Assembly: GCA_036276235.1 (NCBI GenBank)
Contig: DATBDZ010000289.1
Coordinates: 1 to 27,138, forward strand
DNA: 27,138 bases
Source of the DNA: JANWHF01 sp036276235
Lineage (GTDB): Bacteria; Planctomycetota; Phycisphaerae; Tepidisphaerales; Tepidisphaeraceae
Direction: 5' to 3'
The notes under the pieces: generated by a model
Told to the model about the DNA's origin: nothing
What the model saw: only the letters and a program-made list of their open reading frames with translations
Database searches by the model: none
In this document: in pieces, positions 8,244 through 14,949 of the stretch
Layout of the letters: the number at the start of each line of letters is the position of its first letter
Position numbering within the stretch: the first letter of the stretch is position 1
Position numbers and translations under genes: made by a program

Positions 8244-8840
8244 GTGCACATCAACCGCCGCTTTCTCGCTCTTTGCCGGACGATCCACATCTATCTGACG
8301 ATGTTCGGCCTGCTCGTGCTGCTGGGTTTTGGCATCACCGGGTTCACGATCAATCATGAAGACTGGTTTGCCGCCACGCGGCCGAAGGTCAGCGAGGTTG
8401 AGGGAAAGACGCCGCTTGAGCTGATCGCGAAAAAGGATTCAGCTCAGGTTGTCAGTTACCTGCGGCAGACGTTTCACATCGCCGCCGCCCTGGCTTCATA
8501 CGATGATCTGGATGAGCGGCTCTCCGTGGGCTTTAAATCGCCGGGGGAGATCTGGGAAATCCAGATTGATAAAACGTCAGGCAAGACAGCTGTCCACGCG
8601 GAGCAGTTCAACTGGGTGGCGATCGTCAATAACCTGCATCGCGGCCGCTATTCCGGGGCGGCGTGGAGTTGGGTGATTGACGCCAGTGCCGTGCTGATCG
8701 TACTGGCCTGCCTTACCGGAATCGTGATGTGGCTCGCCCTTCCCAAGCGCCTGAAACTGGGGACCGCGTTCCTCGTCCTTGGCACCCTCGCGGTCATCAT
8801 GACCTATCTAATTCTTGTGCCCGGTTCCGATGCGAAGTAG
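8244..8840 (+). CDS. PepSY-associated transmembrane protein
   Basis: This 198-residue membrane protein starts at GTG, 6 bp after the ApbE-DUF2271 stop, so the two are co-transcribed. Helix 1 (about residues 14-37, IHIYLTMFGLLVLLGFGITG) is followed by an extracytoplasmic PepSY-like segment (about 38-135, including WEIQIDKTSGKTAV). After LHRGRYSG comes a pair of C-terminal helices (about 143-163 and 172-191). This matches the PepSY-TM-like proteins found beside ApbE and DUF2271 genes in putative ferric or flavin reductase modules. It could anchor or pass electrons to the flavinylated partner; no haem-binding His pair was confidently assigned. Confidence 0.82.
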   Translation: MHINRRFLALCRTIHIYLTMFGLLVLLGFGITGFTINHEDWFAATRPKVSEVEGKTPLELIAKKDSAQVVSYLRQTFHIAAALASYDDLDERLSVGFKSPGEIWEIQIDKTSGKTAVHAEQFNWVAIVNNLHRGRYSGAAWSWVIDASAVLIVLACLTGIVMWLALPKRLKLGTAFLVLGTLAVIMTYLILVPGSDAK

Positions 8841-9032
8841 CGGGACCGAATTAACAATCGCATAAGACTGACGGGACCTGCCCCACAAAGTTTAGCCGCG
8901 ACCACGCAGCGGAGCCCGTTCCAGCGACGTAAACCGTGAAAATCCCCCCAGCGCGGCGGTTACCAGCGTTGGCGCGCAACCCGAACATAGACATCTCTAC
9001 ACCCCTTGGTCAGCGGAAAGGAATGGACGGCA
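8841..9032. other. 192-bp intergenic region with one shared leader block
   Basis: The first part holds a possible fragment of an interspersed repeat (GCCGCGACCACGCAGCGG, about 8896-8913, with CCGC/GCGG ends). The second part holds the leader block described separately. An AAAGGA at 9018-9023 lies nine bases before the ATG of the Gly-rich protein gene. No terminator hairpin with a T-tract was seen after the PepSY gene, so read-through into the next gene is possible. Confidence 0.4.
8939..8983 (+). promoter_or_regulatory. Leader block shared with the apbE-like gene (copy B)
   Basis: This is the second copy of the block seen at 6513-6557, with CCCCAGCG, GGCGGTT, ACC and TTGGCGCGCAACCC. The 11-mer at 8969-8979 ends 53 bp before the ATG at 9033. 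Two sites at matching distances from two exported-protein genes suggest co-regulation. In both copies a GGTT/AACC pairing brackets a 16-nt loop, so a small leader hairpin is possible. Confidence 0.45.
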
Positions 9033-9767
9033 ATGTCCAAACGAACATTATTCGGGCTGGTGATCGGACTTGCGGCGGCCGCGACTCCTGCTTTGGCGCA
9101 ACAACAGCAACCGGGTGGTCAACCCGGCGGCGGGCCTCCGGGCCAACCCGGCCAGCCGGGCGGGCAGTTTGATCCTGCCCAGATGCGCCAGCGGATGAAC
9201 GACACGATCAAGGAAGCGCTCAAGGCGAGCGATGAGCAATGGAAAACAATTGAGCCGCGCCTGGAGAAGGTACAGGACCTTCAGCGCGCCTCGACGGCAC
9301 GTGGGATGAATGCGTTTGGGAGAGGCGGCCGCGGGGGCGGCCGAGGGGGTGGTGGCGGCGGAGGCGGTGGATTCGGAGGGCCAGGCGGCGCGGGTGGCGC
9401 GGGTGGGCCCGGCGGACAGGGTGGATTTGGCCCGCAAGGCCAAGGCGGGGCCGGTGGAAACGTCGGCGGCCAGGGCGGTGGCCGCGGACGACGCGGACAA
9501 AATGGGCAAGGTGGTCCGGGCGGCGGCGGCCCCGGCGGCTTCGGTGCCGATCAGACCCCATCGGCCCTCCAAACCAAGATGACCGAGTTGACCGACGCCA
9601 TCAACGACCCCAACGCCAGCGTTGACAACATCCTGGAGAAACTCAAAGCGTTTCGCGAAGAGCGCACCAAGGCGCTAGCCGATCTTACGGCAGCCCGGCT
9701 CGATCTCGCCCAGGTCGTCACCAACAAACAATCGGCGATCCTCGTGTCGATGGGAATTCTTGAGTAA
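9033..9767 (+). CDS. Secreted glycine-rich protein with Spy-like helical ends
   Basis: This is a 244-residue exported protein with signal peptide MSKRTLFGLVIGLAAAATPALA cut before a Gln run. Residues about 24-45 are Gly/Pro/Gln-rich. A helical segment (QMRQRMNDTIKEALKASDEQW) recalls Spy/CpxP-like proteins and is followed by a long Gly-rich tract (about residues 94-172, GGRGG and GGPGG units). A second helical region (TKMTELTDAINDP to the end) closes the protein. The ATG at 9033 is preferred over the upstream TTG because it begins the signal peptide. The function is unknown; similar proteins occur near planctomycete sigma factor/kinase loci. Confidence 0.78.
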   Translation: MSKRTLFGLVIGLAAAATPALAQQQQPGGQPGGGPPGQPGQPGGQFDPAQMRQRMNDTIKEALKASDEQWKTIEPRLEKVQDLQRASTARGMNAFGRGGRGGGRGGGGGGGGGFGGPGGAGGAGGPGGQGGFGPQGQGGAGGNVGGQGGGRGRRGQNGQGGPGGGGPGGFGADQTPSALQTKMTELTDAINDPNASVDNILEKLKAFREERTKALADLTAARLDLAQVVTNKQSAILVSMGILE

Positions 9768-9780
9768 TCCAGCAAAGAGC

Positions 9781-9829
9781 CGGGCCGTCCCGGCCCGAAT
9801 TCGCGACGGAGCCGGGTCGTCCCGACCCG
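9781..9829. repeat. Pair of GC-rich hairpins after the Gly-rich gene
   Basis: Two related units stand in tandem: CGGGCC/GGCCCG (9781-9786 with 9792-9797) and CGGGTCG/CGACCCG (9813-9819 with 9823-9829). Both are introduced by AGCCGGG and followed by CGA. They begin 13 bp after the stop codon. They lack a T-tract, so they look more like a small interspersed repeat than a classical terminator. Confidence 0.55.
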
Positions 9830-9900
9830 ACATCCCGGCCCGAACAGACTTTGGTGAGAGGATACGCCGCTGGACCCCTCGCCCGCGGCGCCACCAATCG

Positions 9901-9933
9901 GGAGAGTGCGGCGCCAATATCGCCGCACTCTCC
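9901..9933 (+). terminator. Perfect 13-bp hairpin, terminator-like
   Basis: GGAGAGTGCGGCG (9901-9913) pairs perfectly with 9921-9933 around a 7-nt loop (CCAATAT), followed by TTCTAAAAAT. The stem is strong but the T-run is short, so it is either a weak intrinsic terminator for the Gly-rich gene or a structured leader for the sigma-like gene that starts 21 bp later. Confidence 0.6.
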
Positions 9934-9954
9934 TTCTAAAAATCGGTACGCCAA

Positions 9955-10221
9955 ATGTCGATTACCACATTTCAGACTGCCGATGCTGATGAAGGTTCTG
10001 CAGTGAGGGCACTCGAAGCGCCTGTCCGTGCTCGGACGCCGGGGTTTGAAGATGCGTTGGACGATCTGGCCCCCGAGCACAAAAGCATACTCCTTCTGCG
10101 CGAATGCCTGCGGCTGGATTACGACCAGATCGCGCAGCGGCTCGGAATCACCCGCGCCGCCGTCGCCGACAGGCTATCCGCGGCTCGGCGGGATTTGCTC
10201 CGCGCTCGCGATTCGGGGTGA
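9955..10221 (+). CDS. Stand-alone sigma-70 region 4 (HTH) protein
   Basis: The product is only 88 residues. The C-terminal 50 (LAPEHKSILLLRECLRLDYD, then QIAQRLGITRAAVADRLSAA) match sigma70 region 4.2, the helix-turn-helix that binds the -35 element. Region 2, needed for core binding and -10 melting, is absent; the first 35 residues are low-complexity and acidic. It may be a remnant of an ECF sigma factor, a regulator built from region 4 alone, or part of a split sigma factor. It lies 317 bp upstream of a full ECF sigma gene, with a hairpin-rich element between them. The start is the ATG shortly after the 9901-9933 hairpin; no strong ribosome-binding site is visible. Confidence 0.72.
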   Translation: MSITTFQTADADEGSAVRALEAPVRARTPGFEDALDDLAPEHKSILLLRECLRLDYDQIAQRLGITRAAVADRLSAARRDLLRARDSG

Positions 10222-10250
10222 ACCGCGGCGCACCGGGTTGTCGGCATTTA

Positions 10251-10474
10251 CGTGGCATGGGCGTCTCGCCCATGAATCGTGGTAATCCGCGATTTCGCCT
10301 GGTACTCCAAGCGAATCAGCAAGCTGTGTAGGGTGGATGTACTCGCCCACCGTTTGCCGTTCGTGGTGGGCGGGTACACCCACCCTACCAAACTGAAGTC
10401 GCTTCGCCCTGGCTTATATCGGCTGCGCCGATGCTCGTGAGTACACGAGACCACGGGCGAGACGCCCGTGCCAC
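10251..10474. repeat. 224-bp chain of hairpins with 24-bp terminal inverted repeats
   Basis: This element fills most of the 317-bp gap 10222-10538. The ends (10251-10274 and 10451-10474) are inverted copies differing at two positions, and each is itself a hairpin (CATGGGCG/CGCCCATG and CACGGGCG/CGCCCGTG, 3-nt loops). Between them lie a 23-bp stem with two mismatches and a 13-nt loop (10329-10351 with 10365-10387) and perfect small hairpins at 10395-10405, 10418-10432 (ATCGGC/GCCGAT) and 10434-10449 (CTCGTG/CACGAG). No coding sequence is seen. It may be a nested repeat insertion or a structured RNA. Confidence 0.75.
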
Positions 10475-10538
10475 GAAAGATCGGTGAACCGCGTGTTCAC
10501 CCCCTACAATACCCGCGGATTGCGGCTACAATCCGGTA

Positions 10539-11180
10539 ATGTCCAACCCGGAGGCTCGTCCCGGAGCAACGCGCATGGCCGTCGAACCGCAGGCACTTTT
10601 GCAGCAAGCTCGTGGCGGCAAGGAGGGAGCGCTGGGGGCGCTATTTGAATCCTACACCCGCTATCTCACGCTGCTGGCACGGCTGCAAATTGGCCGACGT
10701 ATACAGGGGAAGGTCGACGAGGGCGATATCGTTCAGGAAACGTTTCTCGAAGCGCATCGCCAATTTCCCCAGTTCCGCGGAACCACCGAAGCCGAGCTGA
10801 TAAGCTGGCTGCGGCGGATTCTTGCCGGCCAGCTTGCGCTGGTTGTGCGGCGGTATATCGGAACAAAGGGCCGCGACATTCGCCTCGAGATGGATCTGGC
10901 GGCCGAGCTGGATAATTCCGCCAATGCCCTCGACGGCGCGCTGGCGGCTTCGTACAGCACGCCCAGCCAGCACGCGTCGCGACGCGAGCAGGCGGTGCTG
11001 CTGGCCGATGCGCTGGGGGAACTGTCGGAGGATTATCGCGAAGTGATCATCCTGAGGCATCTGGAGGCGCTTCCGTTTGCGGAGGTCGCCAAGCGGATGA
11101 ATCGGAGCGAAGACAGCGTGCAGAAGTTGTGGGTCCGCTCGCTGGCGGCATTACGCAATTCGCTTGGAGGTGTTGCATGA
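10539..11180 (+). CDS. ECF sigma factor, planctomycete type
   Basis: This 213-residue sigma factor has region 2 (about residues 30-100: YTRYLTLLARLQ, VDEGDIVQETFLEAHR, FRGTTEAELISWLRRIL) and region 4 (about 160-210: LGELSEDYREVIILRHLE, AEVAKRMNRSEDSVQKLWVR). The DEGDIVQETF and GRR/KGRD features match the planctomycete-specific ECF group that pairs with membrane Ser/Thr kinases. Its stop overlaps the kinase start (ATGA), so the pair is translationally coupled. In such pairs the kinase is thought to control sigma factor activity by phosphorylation; this is inferred here. A start at an in-frame ATG 12 codons later (10575) is possible. Confidence 0.9.
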   Translation: MSNPEARPGATRMAVEPQALLQQARGGKEGALGALFESYTRYLTLLARLQIGRRIQGKVDEGDIVQETFLEAHRQFPQFRGTTEAELISWLRRILAGQLALVVRRYIGTKGRDIRLEMDLAAELDNSANALDGALAASYSTPSQHASRREQAVLLADALGELSEDYREVIILRHLEALPFAEVAKRMNRSEDSVQKLWVRSLAALRNSLGGVA

Positions 11181-13627
11181 GTCCTTCCAATGGAGCCAAC
11201 GGCAACGGCAATCATCCCGAAAATGACGCCACCCGTGTCCCCGGTGAAGTGCGCGGATTGCTCGATTCTTCCACGCACGATGAAGACCGGCTCGTGGCGG
11301 CGGTGAAGGAATACACGGCGGCGGTGGAATCCGGAAGGCGGCCCAACCGCCAGGAATTTCTCGCCCAATACGCCGACATCGCCACCGAGCTTTCTTCCTG
11401 TCTCAACAGTCTTAATTTCGTGCAGGCCGCCGCCGCCCAACTTCCCGGCTCTGATGCCGCCTCACAGATCCAAAAAACCAGCGAAGAACTGAACACCGAC
11501 ATGGCAGCCAAGCCGCTGGGCGATTTCAAGCTCGTGCGCGAGATCGGCCGCGGTGGAATGGGCGTCGTATATGAAGCCGTTCAATTGTCGCTGGGCCGGC
11601 GCGTCGCGGTGAAAGTGCTGTCGCTCGCCGCCGCGCTCGATTCGCGCCATCTGCAGCGATTCAAGAATGAAGCCCAAGCGGCGGCGCAGCTTCACCACAC
11701 AAACATCGTTCCGGTTTATCAGGTCGGCTGCGAGCGCTCGGTCCACTTTTATGCGATGCAGCTCATCGACGGCCAGACGCTGGCGGATGTGGTGCGCGAT
11801 TTGCGCCGCCTGGCCGGCAAGACGCCGCTGCGCCGCGACGCCACCGCCGGCGGCAGCGCCAACGGCGCCAATGGAAAGGCCAACGGCGCCAAACGCATCG
11901 AGAATCTCGACGATCTGCCGATGCCCATGGCGGCCAACAACGCCCCGCTTTCCACGCAGGTGGCGAATTTGTCGGTCATGCATTCCGACAAGCGGCATTC
12001 CTTCTTTCGCTCCGTCGCCACGCTGGGATTGCAGGCTGCCGAGGCGCTGGATTACGCGCACCGGCTGGGCGTCGTGCATCGCGACATCAAGCCCGCCAAC
12101 CTGATGCTCGACGTCCGCGGGAATCTTTGGATCACTGACTTTGGTCTCGCACAGTTTTATGCCGCCGACAGCGGCCTGACGCAGACCGGCGACGTGGTCG
12201 GCACCTACCGCTACATGAGCCCCGAGCAGGCCTCCGGCCGCGCCGTCGTGCTCGACCAGCGCACCGATATCTATTCGTTGGGCGTCACGCTGTACGAATT
12301 GCTCACCCTGGAGCGCGCCGTCCCCGGCACCACGCGCGAGGAGCTGCTGAACCAGATCGCCAATGTCGATCCGCAGCATCCCCGCGAATTCGACAAAGCA
12401 ATCCCGCAAGAACTCGATACGATCCTTATGAAGGCGATCGCCAAGGAACCCGCCGATCGCTACCCCAGCGCCAGCGCCCTTGCCGAAGACTTGCGCAGAT
12501 TTCTCGAAGACCAGCCGATTTTGGCGCGGCCGCCTTCAACGCTGGATAAAGCAATCAAGTGGACCAAGCGGCACCGCGCCATCACGCTTTCAACGATGGC
12601 GATTCTGCTGGTCATCGCCGCGGGGCTTCTGATCACCACGCTCTTCATCGCACGGGCGCAGTCCCACACGAATGATGCACTCAAGCGCGAGCAGGAAAAC
12701 TTCCGCCAGGCGCGGCAAGCTGTCGACTTCTTCACCAATGTCGCAAACAAGGACATGGAGAACCAGGTACCGGGTAAATTTCAAAGTGTCCGCAAGGAAA
12801 TGCTGGAGGCGTCGCTGGCTTACTATCAGAGCTTCATTGAGCAGCGAAAGGGAGACCGCACGCTCGAGGCCGACCTGAACGCGGCCAGCGCCCATGTGGC
12901 TTCCATTCTCGCAGCTCTGATCGCTGGCGAAGATTATTATCGCATCGCCTCGGGTCTGACGCTCATGCAGAGCCGCAATATCCAGGCAGAGCTGAAACTG
13001 ACAGACCCCCAAAAGACAAAGATATTTTCGCTGGAGGCGGCCACACCCATCGAAGGTCCACGGCTCGAAGCGATTATCGCGCCCCTAACTTCCGAGCAGA
13101 GGTCTGAGAAGTTGGCGGCAATGGAGGCGGAAACCGAGCGGGCAATCGCCGATATTCTTTCACCGGATCAAGTGGACCGGCTGCATCAGCTCGCGCGCCA
13201 ATGGCGGGGACCGACGGCGTTTAGCGATACCGACGTCGTGGCGGCGTTGGCCCTGACGCGCGAGCAGAAGGATCAGATTCGTCTGATTCAAAACGAACAA
13301 CCCCCGCAGCCCGCCCCGCCGACCAGGCCCAGCACACAGACAGGCACACAGCCGAGCGACGCCGACAGGCCGCCGCCCCGCGGACCGGACCAAGGCCAAA
13401 GAGGCGGCTTCCGCCAGGTTGATTTCCGCGCGTTTAATGCCGAAAAAGTTGCGCGTATTGTCGCGCTCCTTACACCCGAACAGGCAGATCGCTGGCAGGA
13501 ATTGATCGGCGCGCCATTCGAGGGCCAATTCCCCAACCCATTCCAGCGCGGCGGTCGCGGCGGCGGTCCGGGTGGCCGCGGTCGCGGGGGCCCCGGCGGC
13601 TTCCCCGGCGACCGCGGGCCAGGCTAA
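11177..13627 (+). CDS. Transmembrane Ser/Thr protein kinase
   Basis: This is an 816-residue kinase. The ATG at 11177 overlaps the sigma factor stop. After about 115 residues come the Gly-rich loop (EIGRGGMGVVYEA, from 122), catalytic Lys146 (VAVKVL), HRDIKPAN (301-308), DFG (321-323) and GTYRYMSPEQ, so the kinase is predicted active. A 60-residue Ser/Ala/Asn-rich insert sits before the HRLGVVHRD helix. One membrane helix (about 468-492, TMAILLVIAAGLLITTLFIA) leads to an extracytoplasmic region with helical stretches and a LTPEQADRWQELIG motif, ending in a GRGGGPGGRGRGG tail. It probably senses an envelope signal and acts on the ECF factor. Its stop overlaps the stop of the convergent gene. 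Confidence 0.92.
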   Translation: MSPSNGANGNGNHPENDATRVPGEVRGLLDSSTHDEDRLVAAVKEYTAAVESGRRPNRQEFLAQYADIATELSSCLNSLNFVQAAAAQLPGSDAASQIQKTSEELNTDMAAKPLGDFKLVREIGRGGMGVVYEAVQLSLGRRVAVKVLSLAAALDSRHLQRFKNEAQAAAQLHHTNIVPVYQVGCERSVHFYAMQLIDGQTLADVVRDLRRLAGKTPLRRDATAGGSANGANGKANGAKRIENLDDLPMPMAANNAPLSTQVANLSVMHSDKRHSFFRSVATLGLQAAEALDYAHRLGVVHRDIKPANLMLDVRGNLWITDFGLAQFYAADSGLTQTGDVVGTYRYMSPEQASGRAVVLDQRTDIYSLGVTLYELLTLERAVPGTTREELLNQIANVDPQHPREFDKAIPQELDTILMKAIAKEPADRYPSASALAEDLRRFLEDQPILARPPSTLDKAIKWTKRHRAITLSTMAILLVIAAGLLITTLFIARAQSHTNDALKREQENFRQARQAVDFFTNVANKDMENQVPGKFQSVRKEMLEASLAYYQSFIEQRKGDRTLEADLNAASAHVASILAALIAGEDYYRIASGLTLMQSRNIQAELKLTDPQKTKIFSLEAATPIEGPRLEAIIAPLTSEQRSEKLAAMEAETERAIADILSPDQVDRLHQLARQWRGPTAFSDTDVVAALALTREQKDQIRLIQNEQPPQPAPPTRPSTQTGTQPSDADRPPPRGPDQGQRGGFRQVDFRAFNAEKVARIVALLTPEQADRWQELIGAPFEGQFPNPFQRGGRGGGPGGRGRGGPGGFPGDRGPG

Positions 13628-14262
13628 AGAGTCTTCGACCTGACGGGGCTGAGCCGTGCCAGCGTGATCACGTGGAAAATTAAGAACAGCGGGACGAGAA
13701 ACGTCGGAATCAGGCTCAGCGGAAAATATCCCATCAATTGCGTCGTCGCGCCCCGCGACGCCAGGATTCCGATCGGACTTTGCGAGGACAATACGCCCAG
13801 AGTCACGGCAGTCACCAGGTCGGCGATTCCCAGCAGATTCCAAATCACCAAAAATGATCGTCGCGGCGGCTTAGCGGAACCCATCGCCCACGCCACCAGC
13901 GGCGCGGTAACGCCGATCGCGATATCTCCGTACCCGGCCGGCAGCGCAAATACCCCCGGCAGCAGGCCACGGTAATACAGGATCACAAACACCACGCCGA
14001 GCACTCGCCATGTCTGGGCGATCGTGAGTACGCGCGGATTGGCGCGCAGAACGAACTCACGAAACGCATCGAGGAAAAGATAAGCGCCCGCGAACAGAAT
14101 CACCGGCAGGCCCGCCATCAATCCCAGTGCAATCGGCGGCCCGGGCCGATGAAAGATTCCCGCCAGCGAGCCGACGAGCGCGAAGACAAACCACAATGAC
14201 AGCAAAGTCCAGGTCGCGTTCCGCACGTGATGATCAGATCGAATCGGTAATGAGTGAGTCAT
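13624..14262 (-). CDS. Polytopic membrane protein, likely MarR-regulated
   Basis: This 212-residue protein has six or seven predicted membrane segments (for example TLLSLWFVFALVGSLAG, LMAGLPVILFAGAYLFL, VLGVVFVILYYRGLLPG, LIPTFLVPLFLIFHVITLA) and a conserved-looking PAGYGDIAIGVTAPLV loop. The ATG at 14260-14262 has an AGGAG six bases upstream. No named family was recognised. It is transcribed from its own promoter, which carries the same 12-bp site as the marR promoter, so the regulator probably controls it. The gene is tail-to-tail with the kinase gene; the two stop codons overlap within CTAA (13624-13627). Confidence 0.8.
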   Translation of the reverse strand: MTHSLPIRSDHHVRNATWTLLSLWFVFALVGSLAGIFHRPGPPIALGLMAGLPVILFAGAYLFLDAFREFVLRANPRVLTIAQTWRVLGVVFVILYYRGLLPGVFALPAGYGDIAIGVTAPLVAWAMGSAKPPRRSFLVIWNLLGIADLVTAVTLGVLSSQSPIGILASRGATTQLMGYFPLSLIPTFLVPLFLIFHVITLARLSPVRSKTL

Positions 14263-14289
14263 GGCCTTCTCCTGATTTATAGACTAACG

Positions 14290-14310
14290 CGTAGGGCGGC
14301 ACTGCCCGCC
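14290..14310. repeat. Half-copy of the fold-back repeat found at 18800-18856
   Basis: The sequence CGTAGGGCGGCACTGCCCGCC matches the right arm at 18835-18856 apart from one missing base. Only one arm is present here, 28 bp upstream of the membrane protein start and inside its 5' untranslated leader. Confidence 0.6.
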
Positions 14311-14356
14311 GCGTCTTCAGAGCAACAACCCTGCGCGGGATTTATCCTGCCGCGCT

Positions 14357-14385
14357 ATTATTTGCATATACAAATTAATCGCCAA
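14357..14385 (-). promoter_or_regulatory. Promoter with MarR-type operator in the spacer, for the membrane gene
   Basis: On the minus strand a TTGGCG (-35, 14380-14385) and AATAAT (-10, 14357-14362) are 17 bp apart. The spacer contains the 12-bp sequence TTGTATATGCAA (14362-14373), identical to the site at the marR promoter. Placement of an operator between -35 and -10 implies repression. The leader to the ATG is about 90 nt. Confidence 0.62.
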
Positions 14386-14417
14386 AAAAAATCGGCGGGA
14401 TATAAACGTCACGCCGA
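14384..14417 (-). terminator. Intrinsic terminator of marR
   Basis: On the minus strand TCGGCG (14412-14417, including the end of the marR coding sequence) pairs with CGCCGA (14392-14397) around a 14-nt loop and is followed directly by eight T residues (14384-14391). The stop codon lies inside the hairpin. The stem is short, but the position and T-run are convincing. Confidence 0.65.
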
Positions 14418-14873
14418 CCATTTGTCGACGAGCGAATTCAACCAGCCCACACCCTCCTTTCCCAGCAGCTCCTTTGCCTTCCCCTGCGCCGCTTCCCACC
14501 CCGGCGCGGCTTTGTGCAGCAAGTGCTCCCCCGCCGCCGTCAATCGGAACGGCTGCGCGCGGCCATCGGCCGCCTCCACCACTTCCAGCCATTTGCGCGC
14601 TCGCATCCGCTCGACGTTGCGGCTGAGCGTCGATGCATCCATTTGCAGGACCTCGCAAACCTTCGCCGGCTGCGCCAGCCCGAGCTTGGCCGTCACCACC
14701 AGAATATTCATCTGGCTGACCTTCACCCCCAGCGGCCGCAGCGCGTCGTCGTAAAGGCCGGTCACCACTCGATTCAACATCCGCATCCGCACCGCGATGC
14801 ACTCCCGCGCCATCACGCCCGCCCGATCCGCGAGCGATCGGCCAAGAGACTGTTTCGACAACCTTCGCGGCAT
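14409..14873 (-). CDS. MarR family transcriptional regulator
   Basis: This is a 154-residue regulator, taken from ATG 14871-14873 (MPRRLSKQSLGRSLADRAG). The winged helix-turn-helix spans about residues 50-115: VKVSQMNILVVTAKLG, then AKVCEVLQMDASTLSRNVERM (recognition helix) and the wing around AADGRAQPFRLTAAG. MarR proteins bind palindromic sites as dimers and release DNA on binding phenolic or oxidant ligands. The site TTGTATATGCAA occurs 11 bp upstream of its start and again in the promoter of the next gene. An upstream extension of the frame is unlikely because it would run through that operator and promoter. Confidence 0.9.
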   Translation of the reverse strand: MPRRLSKQSLGRSLADRAGVMARECIAVRMRMLNRVVTGLYDDALRPLGVKVSQMNILVVTAKLGLAQPAKVCEVLQMDASTLSRNVERMRARKWLEVVEAADGRAQPFRLTAAGEHLLHKAAPGWEAAQGKAKELLGKEGVGWLNSLVDKWSA

Positions 14874-14883
14874 AACGAACAAA

Positions 14884-14912
14884 TTGTATATGCAATGAAA
14901 TCTAAAAGGCAA
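14884..14912 (-). promoter_or_regulatory. marR promoter with overlapping 12-bp operator
   Basis: The operator TTGTATATGCAA is at 14884-14895 (plus-strand reading). On the minus strand a TTGCCT (-35, 14907-14912) stands 16 bp from TATACA or 18 bp from TACAAT (-10), both of which overlap the operator. This geometry predicts autorepression. The transcript leader would be only a few bases long. Confidence 0.62.
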
Positions 14913-14949
14913 GCCGCGAAATCGGTAAGGCGACGCCGGTCGGCGGATC

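Noticed and set aside
10104..10331. Short open frames across the hairpin chain near the sigma genes
   Set aside because: They are read from repeat sequence or from other frames of the sigma-like gene and have no start signals.
11462..12409. Open frame on the minus strand opposite the kinase domain
   Set aside because: It is a shadow of the conserved kinase coding sequence.
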